Assembly: GCF_049801095.1 (NCBI RefSeq)
Contig: NZ_JBNAGH010000003.1
Location: forward strand, 248,001-312,000
Direction: 5' to 3'
Source of the DNA: Dinoroseobacter sp049801095
GTDB taxonomy: Bacteria > Pseudomonadota > Alphaproteobacteria > Rhodobacterales > Rhodobacteraceae
DNA: 64,000 bases
Below, piece by piece: positions 51,794 to 59,762 of this stretch. The stretch's first letter is position 1, and every line of letters begins with the position of its first letter. The notes under the pieces were generated by a model. The model was not told the DNA's origin. It searched no databases and saw only the letters and a list, made by a program, of their open reading frames with translations. The translations under genes were made by a program, and so were the position numbers.

Positions 51794-52365
51794 CAATCGA
51801 CGGGGATGCGGATGACCACGCCACCCATCACGTCGCCGCCTTCGAAGTCGGTGCGCGGGCTGTCCTTGTGCTCGTTATGGCAAGACGAGCAGGCCTCGGC
51901 GACGGAGATATCCGGGTAGAACGCGGTGAAATAGGTGGTCCCGCCCAGCTCTTCCTCGCCGTAGAAATTCTCGCCCGGATTGTCAGCGATGTACTGCAGG
52001 CCTTCCTTCTCGAGATCCGTGGTCGGCGCGTTCTGCTTGTTGATCGGCCAGAGCGACAGCAGCGAATAGGAGAACGCGTCGGTCTCTTCGGCCACCATCT
52101 CGGCGCCAAAGCGGAACATCTGCGCCGGCAGCACCAGAGCCTTGTCATCCATGAAATGCTCGGAGGCCTTGATCACGCCTTCCTTCACCGCCAGGCGGTT
52201 CACGATCATGCGGGTATAGACCGTGCGGTCCGAGCTCATCACGAGATGCAGCAGATCCGCGACCTGCTGATATTCCATGTCCTCGGCCTGGGTGGCGGGC
52301 GCCACGACCGACAGACCGGCCGCAAGCAGGGCGGCGGCTTTGAACTTGCGCATTTTGGTATACAT
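51793..52365 (-). CDS. DUF3365 (Tll0287-like) heme-binding periplasmic protein
   Basis: A 190-residue exported protein. The signal peptide is about residues 1-27 (cleavage after ATQA), then comes a DUF3365-like alpha/beta domain with one c-type heme motif CSSCH (159-163) near the end and the terminal GGVVIRIPV strand. DUF3365 domains occur as heme sensors or periplasmic redox sensor domains. Here the domain is free-standing in a cytochrome operon, so an electron-transfer or ligand-binding role is likely. The start at 52365 has AGGACACTC upstream; an ATG five codons earlier lacks a ribosome site. Confidence 0.82.
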   Translation of the reverse strand: MYTKMRKFKAAALLAAGLSVVAPATQAEDMEYQQVADLLHLVMSSDRTVYTRMIVNRLAVKEGVIKASEHFMDDKALVLPAQMFRFGAEMVAEETDAFSYSLLSLWPINKQNAPTTDLEKEGLQYIADNPGENFYGEEELGGTTYFTAFYPDISVAEACSSCHNEHKDSPRTDFEGGDVMGGVVIRIPVD

Positions 52366-52417
52366 AGAGAGTGTCCTCATTTTCTACGGGAGGTGGGGTG
52401 AGCGTGGAGCAGCCGGG

Positions 52418-53917
52418 TCATTGGTTGGAGCCTTCGTCCGGTTGATCCACGCGACGGACCGCCCAATCGACACTTTCGATCGTGCGGGAAGGTTGGCCTG
52501 CGAAATTGTTCGCCACGAGATCCGGATCCGCCAGCGCATCGATGGCAAAGCGCAGGCCATGGCAGTCCATGCAGATGGGCCGGATCATTTTCTCGTTCGG
52601 TCGCAGGGTGTCGTTCTGGTTGTGGTTGGAAACCACGCCTTTGGAGGTCTCCTCCTTGGGCATGTGGCAGGTGGCACAGGTCACGCCGCTGCCCGGGGGC
52701 AGATCGCCCGCGAGCTCCGCCTGCCAGAGCTGGTGATGGGGGCTGCCTTCATAGGCCATGGAATGGTCGTCCGCATGGCAGCTCGTACAGCTTTCCACCT
52801 GCGCCTTCACCACATCGACCTTGTGCGGCCCGTGGCAGGTGGTGCAGGTCAACGCCTGCCCCATGGCATCCGCATGGAGCGGCACGCGGGCCTCGGCCGT
52901 GCTCATGAGCGGCGGTGGCGTGGCGTCGTTGAGATAGGCGTCGAGCTGGGCCAGCAGCTCCTTATCCGCTTTCCAGCCCACATCCTTGGTGATGTGCTTG
53001 GCGTTGCGCGGCTTGCCGAGCTTGGGATGGGAGCGCGTGCCATGGCGGCCCAAACGGAAGGTCTTGGCCTCGGCCTTGTGGCAGCTGGAACAGATCTCTT
53101 GCGGGTCCGGGCTTTCAACCCAGTTCGCAGCGATCTCTTCGGCGCTCTCGGATTTCGGCGCGTGGCAGGAGGCGCAGCCCACATCCGCCGCCGCATGGGC
53201 CGAGCCCGCCCAGTCATGGGCGATGGCCTCGTCCTGCGGATGGGGCGCGGGGGCGAGCGGCAGGGCCGCGAGATAGGTGCGGATTGCCTCCGCATCGGGC
53301 TTGGGCCGCTGGCGCGCGGCAGCAGAAGCGGCATGCACCGGATCCTCGGCAACCCAGGGACTGTCCGCGTGCTTGACGAGGAAATCCTCATAAAGCGCGC
53401 GGTTGTCGTGATAGTTGTGGCACCCTGCCGTGGCGCAGGTGTCAAAGGTCAGATCCGCATGGCTCGCGCGGTTGACCCGCACATCCTGCTCCCCCTCGGA
53501 ATGGCAGGCCACGCAATAGTCACCCTGGATCGTGACCATCCCCGCCAGCGTCACCTCGGGCAGGTGCTCGGAATGGCAGGTGGTGCAGAAGCGCCCATCC
53601 ACCTTGTCCCAGAACTGCGCCATGCGCGGCGGGGTGAATTTCTTCTTCGGGTGACTGTCATCGGCGGCTTTGAGCTCGTCCTTGTGGCAGGTCACGCAGG
53701 TCTTGTTGATGTCCTTGCGCACCTTCGTGGTCGAGGCGAAGGGTTTCGACGTGTGACAGGTCTCGCAGGCGATCTCGAGCTGGTGATGCACGCCGGTGGT
53801 CTGCCCCGGCAGAAAGGCCGTGCGATCCCCGGTCACGAAAATCCGCGCGCCTGCCACCCCGGCCAGAGCAAGGGTGCCAATGATCCAGAGTGTCCAGAGG
53901 AGCTGTGTACGGGTCAT
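52418..53917 (-). CDS. Membrane-anchored 11-heme c-type cytochrome
   Basis: A 499-residue multiheme cytochrome with an N-terminal membrane anchor (about residues 5-28). Heme motifs: C51, C74, C111, C135, C248, C276, C358, C377, C414 and C449 begin CXXCH sites, and C161 begins a CX4CH site (CATAGCH), eleven in all. Many additional His residues can act as second axial ligands. There is no CXXCK site as in NrfA. The spacing falls into an N-terminal five-heme group and a C-terminal six-heme group separated by about 80 residues. It lies 12 bp after the flavin/b-heme gene, its probable electron donor. I cannot match it to a named enzyme; reductase of a nitrogen or sulfur oxide, or a pure electron conduit, are options. 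Confidence 0.9.
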   Translation of the reverse strand: MTRTQLLWTLWIIGTLALAGVAGARIFVTGDRTAFLPGQTTGVHHQLEIACETCHTSKPFASTTKVRKDINKTCVTCHKDELKAADDSHPKKKFTPPRMAQFWDKVDGRFCTTCHSEHLPEVTLAGMVTIQGDYCVACHSEGEQDVRVNRASHADLTFDTCATAGCHNYHDNRALYEDFLVKHADSPWVAEDPVHAASAAARQRPKPDAEAIRTYLAALPLAPAPHPQDEAIAHDWAGSAHAAADVGCASCHAPKSESAEEIAANWVESPDPQEICSSCHKAEAKTFRLGRHGTRSHPKLGKPRNAKHITKDVGWKADKELLAQLDAYLNDATPPPLMSTAEARVPLHADAMGQALTCTTCHGPHKVDVVKAQVESCTSCHADDHSMAYEGSPHHQLWQAELAGDLPPGSGVTCATCHMPKEETSKGVVSNHNQNDTLRPNEKMIRPICMDCHGLRFAIDALADPDLVANNFAGQPSRTIESVDWAVRRVDQPDEGSNQ

Positions 53918-53929
53918 CGAACGGCCTCC

Positions 53930-55936
53930 TCAATACGCATAGACGGTCAGGACATGGACGAGGATCAGGACCGGAAGGGGCCAGATCGCGAGGATATGGA
54001 GCCATGTGGGAAAGGCCCGCGCGGGTTTGCGCGCAGTGCCGATCCGGCGGGCGCGCAGGGCGTGGTCTCCGCCTGTGGCGAGCCCCGCCACGGCTCCCAT
54101 GACCAGCGTCGCGGTGAAAGCGACAAAGAGCGCGAGATTGGTGTTCGCTCCCGGGCGCAGGCCCGTATGCACCACAAGCGCGATGGCCGCGAGCAATCCG
54201 ATGCCGAGATGGATCACCCGCCACCAGTCATAGGCCCCGAGCCTGTCGGTGATCCGCAACCGCTTGCGCAGCCCTACCATCATCGCCGCGACGGCAATCC
54301 CAAAGAGGGTCCAGCCGGTCCATTGCTTCACAATCGGATCGCGCCAGAGCCAGTCCCGGAGGGAGGCCGCGTCAAAGCTCGTCGGGTAAGGCACCCGCGG
54401 CATGAGCGCGAGCACAAGCGCCAGAAACCCTGCCACTGCCGAGAGCGCGATCAGCGCCTTGAAAAGGCGCACGGGCTTGGGCGGCCCGCCCGCATCGGCA
54501 AGCTCTTCGAGCTGCGGCACGCAACTGCCGCAAACGGTGCCGGCGCCTGTGGCGAGGCTCAGCGCGGGCGCGTCCCCTGCCCCGGCGGCCTGACAGGCGC
54601 GCAGACGGCCCGCGGTCACCCCGGTGCAATTGCAAACCGTGGCTTCCTCCGGCAGGTCCGCGACCCCGAGTTCTTCATCTGGCCACAGCTGACCCGTGGA
54701 GCGAAAGCGCCAGATCTGCCAGGGATGGACCTGCGCCTCGGCCTGCACCGCATTCTGCACCCGGCTCGACTGCGCCCAGCCGCCCACGGCCATGGCGCCC
54801 TTGAGCTTGCCACGCACCAGAAAGATCCGGCGATACCCTTCGGGCCCGCGCCAGACATGGCTGCGCACATCCGGACGCCCATCGAGTTGCTCGACCTCGC
54901 CCGCGGAAAACACTTCGGCCCCGATGACCTTGAGCTTGGTGGCCGGTGCCGTGCCCGCATAGCTCGCATTGCCGCCGCTCAGGACCGCGGCGGCCACATC
55001 CGCCTGGGCATAGCCCGGCCCGACCAGGCCATAGACCTGCCCGCGATGCTCGGCACATTCGCCGATCGCATAGATATCGGGATCCGCAGTTTGCATGGCG
55101 TCATTGACGATCACCCCGCGCCCGACCGGCAGACCCGCCGCCAGGGCGATCTGCGTATTGGCACGCACCCCGGTGCAGATGATCACCGTATCGGCCTCGA
55201 TCTCGGTCCCATTGGCGAGGGTCAGCCCCGTGACCTTGCCGTTTTCCCCAGTGATCGCCTTGACCGCGACCCCGGTGAACACCTTTACGCCCAGCGCCTC
55301 GATATTCTGGGCCAGCAGCGCGCCCGCTTCCGCATCGAGCTGGCGCGGCATCACCCGTCCCTCATGCTCGATCACGGTGACCTCGGCCTGCCGCTGGCGC
55401 ATCCCGCGCGCGGCCTCAAGCCCAAGGAGGCCGCCTCCGATCACCACGACCTTGCGCGCCGAAAAGCTCCGCGCCAGCAGGGCCGAGGCATCCGCCGCTG
55501 TCCGGAAGGTATAGACCCCGGTCAGATCCGCCCCGGGGATCGAGGGCACGAAGGCGCGCGATCCCGTGGCCAGCACCAGCTTGGCATAGGGCCAGACCCC
55601 GCCATCGGCGGTGCGCACATGGTTTGCCTCGCGGTCGATGGCCGTCACCGGCAGGCCCGTAAGGCAGGTCACGCCTTCGGCGCCGCCCATCTGGGGCACC
55701 TCGATCTCGCCAAACTGCACATCGCCCGCCAGAAGCGGGGTCAGGCGCACGCGGTTATAAGGCTGATAGGGTTCGGCGGTCAGCAGGGTGACCGGCTGGC
55801 CGCGCCGCGCGATCTCGTTGGCGGCGCGCACCCCGACCGGGCCACCGCCCACCACCACCACGCCGGGTGTTGCGGGATCAGAAACAGGGTCGGTCAGAAA
55901 TCCGGGATCGGACAAGGACAATGGGGCAATCCTCAT
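53930..55936 (-). CDS. FAD/NAD(P)-dependent oxidoreductase fused to a BFD-type [2Fe-2S] domain and a membrane di-heme b domain
   Basis: A 668-residue three-part protein. Residues 25-410 are a NirB/rubredoxin-reductase-like flavoprotein: FAD motif VVVVGGGPVGVRAANE (26-41), NAD(P) motif VVVIGGGLLGLEAARG (163-178), and a C-terminal flavin-binding DIYAIGECAE. Residues 430-480 are a BFD-like [2Fe-2S] domain with C435, C437, C469 and C472. Residues 489-668 hold about five membrane helices with His pairs H576/H590 and H647/H661, each spaced by 13 residues as in transmembrane di-heme b proteins. It lacks the siroheme reductase part of NirB. It can thus carry electrons from NAD(P)H across the membrane. 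First gene of the redox operon. Confidence 0.88.
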   Translation of the reverse strand: MRIAPLSLSDPGFLTDPVSDPATPGVVVVGGGPVGVRAANEIARRGQPVTLLTAEPYQPYNRVRLTPLLAGDVQFGEIEVPQMGGAEGVTCLTGLPVTAIDREANHVRTADGGVWPYAKLVLATGSRAFVPSIPGADLTGVYTFRTAADASALLARSFSARKVVVIGGGLLGLEAARGMRQRQAEVTVIEHEGRVMPRQLDAEAGALLAQNIEALGVKVFTGVAVKAITGENGKVTGLTLANGTEIEADTVIICTGVRANTQIALAAGLPVGRGVIVNDAMQTADPDIYAIGECAEHRGQVYGLVGPGYAQADVAAAVLSGGNASYAGTAPATKLKVIGAEVFSAGEVEQLDGRPDVRSHVWRGPEGYRRIFLVRGKLKGAMAVGGWAQSSRVQNAVQAEAQVHPWQIWRFRSTGQLWPDEELGVADLPEEATVCNCTGVTAGRLRACQAAGAGDAPALSLATGAGTVCGSCVPQLEELADAGGPPKPVRLFKALIALSAVAGFLALVLALMPRVPYPTSFDAASLRDWLWRDPIVKQWTGWTLFGIAVAAMMVGLRKRLRITDRLGAYDWWRVIHLGIGLLAAIALVVHTGLRPGANTNLALFVAFTATLVMGAVAGLATGGDHALRARRIGTARKPARAFPTWLHILAIWPLPVLILVHVLTVYAY

Positions 55937-56423
55937 GCAGCAAGAGAACCTTCCACGCCGTGGGGACGGCGGGCGTGTGGCGCATCATTGCTGCCAGTCG
56001 AAACGGAACGTCCTTGCTCCGCATGAAGAGACGACTGTGTCTCGGGGTTACCTGAGGCGTAGCATGGCCGAGCGGGGTTCAACCAAGGGATTAGCCGCGC
56101 TGCGGCATATTCCCGGGGCGATGATCGGGAATTGGACGATCACGGGGATGTGAGCGGCGGAATTGAGCAGCGCGCGGTTTCTGCGCCCGCAAATGCGCGA
56201 TTCCGGGCTGAAATTCGGGCAGTTGCCCGGTTTTCGACGGGATTGCCCTCGCAAATCGCAAAATGCTGTGCTGCAGAAACCAGCAGAGCCGGTTCGCGCG
56301 TTCTCAGGCTGCCCCTTTTGCCACCATCTGCGACCGGCTGCCCCGGGGGTGTGGCGCACTCTCTTGCAATACCGCGCCCATGGGGTAGGACCGAAAGATC
56401 CCTGCACAGGTCGAGATTCCCTC
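55937..56423. other. Divergent intergenic region, no gene seen
   Basis: 487 bp between the start of the redox operon (leftward) and the transglutaminase/amidoligase operon (rightward). I looked for FNR/Nnr-type TTGAT-N4-ATCAA sites and found none. Frames crossing it lack ribosome sites. Both operon promoters must lie here. Confidence 0.5.
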
Positions 56424-59400
56424 ATGTCCATTACCGCCAGCATCTATCATTTGACCCACTACCAGTATGACCGTCCGGTCACGCTTGGCCCCCAGATCAT
56501 CCGCCTCCGCCCGGCCCCGCACAGCCGGACGCGCGTGATCTCCCATGCGCTCAAGGTGTCGCCCGGCGGGCATTTCGTGAACCACCAGCAGGACCCCTAT
56601 GGCAACTGGCTGGCGCGGTTCGTCTTCCCCGAGCCTGTGCGCGAACTGAAGATCGAGGTCGATCTGGTCGCGGATATGAGCGTCTATAATCCGTTCGATT
56701 TCTTCGTGGAGGAAACGGCGGAGGAGTGGCCCTTTGACTACCCCGAGGATCTCGCGCCGGATTTGGTGATCTACAAGACACCCGAGCCCGTGGGTCCCAA
56801 GCTGCGCGCCTATCTTGAGACCCTGCCCCGGGAGACCGAGCGCACGGTGGATTTCCTCGTACAGCTCAACGCCAAGATCGCCAATGATATTGGCTATGTC
56901 ATCCGGATGGAGCCCGGGGTGCAGACCCCCGAAGAGACCCTGACCAGCGTCAAGGGCTCCTGCCGCGACAGCTCCTGGTTGCTGATCCAGATCCTGCGGA
57001 ACTTGGGCTTTGCGGCGCGGTTCTGCTCGGGCTACCTGATCCAGCTGAAACCGGACCTCAAAGCACTCGATGGCCCCTCTGGCACGGATCACGACTTTAC
57101 CGACCTGCATGCCTGGGCCGAGGTCTATCTGCCCGGGGCGGGCTGGATCGGGCTCGACCCCACGAGCGGGCTTCTGGCCGGTGAGAGCCATATTCCGCTC
57201 GCCGCCACGCCGCATTATCGCAACGCCGCGCCCATTGCGGGCATGGCGAGCGCTGCGGATGTGACCTTCGATTTCGACATGCAGGTGACACGCACCGCCG
57301 AGCATCCGCGCATCACCAAGCCGTTCTCCGATCAGGCCTGGGACGCGCTCAACGCGCTGGGGCACAAGGTGGATGAGAAACTGGCCGCGGGCGATGTGCG
57401 CCTGACCATGGGCGGCGAGCCGACTTTCGTGTCGATCGATGATTTCGAGAGCGCCGAGTGGAACACCGCCGCTGTCGGCCCCACCAAACGCGCCTTGGCG
57501 GATGAGCTGATCCGCAAGCTGCGCGACCGCTTCGCGCCGGGCGGGTTTCTGCATTACGGGCAAGGCAAGTGGTATCCGGGGGAGACCCTGCCGCGCTGGA
57601 CCTTCTCGCTCTACTGGCGGGGCGATGGCAAACCGCTCTGGTCGAACTCCGACCTGATCGCGCGGGAAGAAAGCGCCGCGACCCCGGGCCCCGAGGATGC
57701 GCAAGCGCTGCTCGGCGCGATCGCCGCCGCTCTGGAGGTGCCGGAGGAGAACGTCACCCCGGCCTTCGAGGACCCGGCCGAGTGGCTCGTGCGCGAAGCC
57801 AGGCTGCCGGAAAACGTGACGCCGGAGAACTCCAAGCTGAAGGATCCCGAAGAGCGACACCGCATCGCCAAAGTCTTTGAGCGCGGGCTGACCACGCCCT
57901 CGGGCTATGTCCTGCCCGTGCAGCGCTGGCAGGCGAAATCGGGCGCGGGCTGGCATTCGGAGCGTTGGAGCCTGCGGCGCGGGCAGCTCTTCCTGACCCC
58001 CGGGGACAGCCCCGTGGGCTACCGCCTGCCCCTCGGCTCCCTGCCCTATGTGAGCCCGGCGGCCTATCCCTATACCTATCCGGCGGATCCCTATGCCGAG
58101 AAGGCCCCGCTGCCCGAGCCCGATCTGGTGGCCAGGGAGGCCGAGCGCCTGCGCGACCGGCGCGAGCTTGCTCCGGCACAGACCACGGCGGCTGCTGCCG
58201 GCGAGGCCCAGACCGGGCAATTCCTGACCGAGCTCGGGGGCCCGGTCCGCACCGCGATCAGCGTCGAGCCGCGGGATGGCAAGCTCTGTGTCTTCCTGCC
58301 GCCGGTGGAGAGTGCTGCGGACTACCTCGAGCTGCTCGCCGCGACCGAGGCGGCGGCGACGGCGCTGGAGCAACCGGTTCATATCGAAGGCTACGCCCCT
58401 CCGGGCGATGACCGGCTCAATGTGATCCGCGTGGCGCCGGACCCGGGCGTGCTCGAGGTGAACATCCACCCCGCCCATAGCTGGGACGATTGCGTGGCCA
58501 TCACCGAGGCCGTCTATGAAGAGGCGCGGCAATCCCGGCTCGGCGCCGACAAGTTCATGGTGGACGGACGGCACACGGGGACAGGCGGCGGCAACCATGT
58601 GGTGGTGGGCGGTGCCTCGACCGAGGACAGCCCCTTCCTGCGGCGGCCCGATCTGCTGAAATCCCTGATCCTTCAATGGAACCGGCATCCGAGCCTGAGC
58701 TATCTCTTCTCTGGCGTCTTTGTCGGCCCGACCTCTCAGGCCCCACGCATCGACGAGGCCCGCCATGATGGGCTCTATGAGCTGGAGATCGCGCTGGCCA
58801 ATATCCCGGATCCGAGCGCCGGACAGGCCCCGCCCCCGTGGCTGGTGGACCGGCTGCTGCGCAATGCGCTGATCGATGTGACGGGCAACACGCACCGCTC
58901 GGAAATCTGCATCGACAAGCTCTATTCGCCCGACGGGCCCACCGGGCGGCTCGGGCTGGTAGAGTTCCGCGGCTTCGAGATGCCGCCGAACCCGCGCATG
59001 TCGCTCGCCCAACAGGTGCTGATCCGCGCCCTGATCGCGCGGTTCTGGGACGCCCCGCTTTCCGGCAATCTGACGCGCTGGGGCACGCAGCTCCATGATC
59101 GGTTCATGCTGCCCCATTTCCTGTGGGAGGATTTCACCGAGGTCTGCCGCGATCTGGCCGCCCATGGCCTGCCGGTGGATCCCGAATGGTTCAAGGCGCA
59201 GTCGGAATTCCGCTTCCCGTTCTGCGGCGAGGTCACCTATGAGGGCATGACCCTGGAGTTGCGTCAGGCGCTGGAGCCCTGGCATGTGCTCGGCGAGACC
59301 GGTGCGATCGGCGGCACCGTGCGCTATACCGACAGCTCGGTGGAACGGATGCAGGTCAAGCTGAGCGGCGCGGATCCCAACCGCTATGTCGTGACCGCCA

Positions 59401-59762
59401 ATGGTCGCAAGGTGCCCCTGCGCGCCACTGCCTCGCCCGAAGAAGCCGTCGCGGGCGTGCGGTTCAAAGCCTGGCAACCGGCAGAGTCCCTGCACCCGAC
59501 GCTGCCGGTGCAGGCGCCCCTGACCTTCGACATCTTCGACACCTGGACCGGGCGGTCCCTGGGCGGATGCCGCTATCACGTGGCCCATCCGGGGGGGCGC
59601 AATTACGACACCTTCCCGGTCAATGGCAACGAGGCCGAGGCGCGCCGCCTTGCCCGGTTCGAAGCCCAGGGTCATAGTGTCGGGACCTACGCCCCGATTG
59701 CGGAAACGCCGCACCCGGAATTCCCCATGACCCTGGATTTGAGACGCCCCCCGAATGTCTGA
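56424..59762 (+). CDS. Transglutaminase-like / DUF2126 fusion protein
   Basis: A 1,112-residue protein. Residues 1-290 are a bacterial transglutaminase-like protease-fold domain with an N-terminal beta region and an intact triad: C180 in KGSCRDSSW, H229 in DLHAWAEVY and D245 in GLDPTSG. Residues about 320-1105 are DUF2126, which includes the stretch MVDGRHTGTGGGNHVVVGG and a MTLELRQALEPWHVLGE end region. This protein, a circularly permuted ATP-grasp/Alpha-E protein and a second transglutaminase form a widespread cluster proposed, from comparative genomics, to make and cut peptide-like amide bonds. The start at 56424 lies after 80-odd codons of non-similar frame. It overlaps the next gene by 8 bp. 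Confidence 0.9.
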   Translation: MSITASIYHLTHYQYDRPVTLGPQIIRLRPAPHSRTRVISHALKVSPGGHFVNHQQDPYGNWLARFVFPEPVRELKIEVDLVADMSVYNPFDFFVEETAEEWPFDYPEDLAPDLVIYKTPEPVGPKLRAYLETLPRETERTVDFLVQLNAKIANDIGYVIRMEPGVQTPEETLTSVKGSCRDSSWLLIQILRNLGFAARFCSGYLIQLKPDLKALDGPSGTDHDFTDLHAWAEVYLPGAGWIGLDPTSGLLAGESHIPLAATPHYRNAAPIAGMASAADVTFDFDMQVTRTAEHPRITKPFSDQAWDALNALGHKVDEKLAAGDVRLTMGGEPTFVSIDDFESAEWNTAAVGPTKRALADELIRKLRDRFAPGGFLHYGQGKWYPGETLPRWTFSLYWRGDGKPLWSNSDLIAREESAATPGPEDAQALLGAIAAALEVPEENVTPAFEDPAEWLVREARLPENVTPENSKLKDPEERHRIAKVFERGLTTPSGYVLPVQRWQAKSGAGWHSERWSLRRGQLFLTPGDSPVGYRLPLGSLPYVSPAAYPYTYPADPYAEKAPLPEPDLVAREAERLRDRRELAPAQTTAAAAGEAQTGQFLTELGGPVRTAISVEPRDGKLCVFLPPVESAADYLELLAATEAAATALEQPVHIEGYAPPGDDRLNVIRVAPDPGVLEVNIHPAHSWDDCVAITEAVYEEARQSRLGADKFMVDGRHTGTGGGNHVVVGGASTEDSPFLRRPDLLKSLILQWNRHPSLSYLFSGVFVGPTSQAPRIDEARHDGLYELEIALANIPDPSAGQAPPPWLVDRLLRNALIDVTGNTHRSEICIDKLYSPDGPTGRLGLVEFRGFEMPPNPRMSLAQQVLIRALIARFWDAPLSGNLTRWGTQLHDRFMLPHFLWEDFTEVCRDLAAHGLPVDPEWFKAQSEFRFPFCGEVTYEGMTLELRQALEPWHVLGETGAIGGTVRYTDSSVERMQVKLSGADPNRYVVTANGRKVPLRATASPEEAVAGVRFKAWQPAESLHPTLPVQAPLTFDIFDTWTGRSLGGCRYHVAHPGGRNYDTFPVNGNEAEARRLARFEAQGHSVGTYAPIAETPHPEFPMTLDLRRPPNV

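Noticed and set aside
52277..56026. Plus-strand frame of about 1,250 codons opposite the redox operon
   Set aside because: Antisense to five genes with clear heme, flavin and iron-sulfur motifs; His/Arg/Gly-rich low-complexity product, a high-GC shadow.
55937..56423. FNR/Nnr-type site that would tie the redox operon to oxygen or NO control
   Set aside because: I read the whole divergent region and found no TTGAT-N4-ATCAA-like sequence.
56304..59714. Minus-strand frame of about 1,136 codons opposite the DUF2126 gene
   Set aside because: The plus strand carries an intact transglutaminase triad and DUF2126; the opposite frame is a composition artefact.
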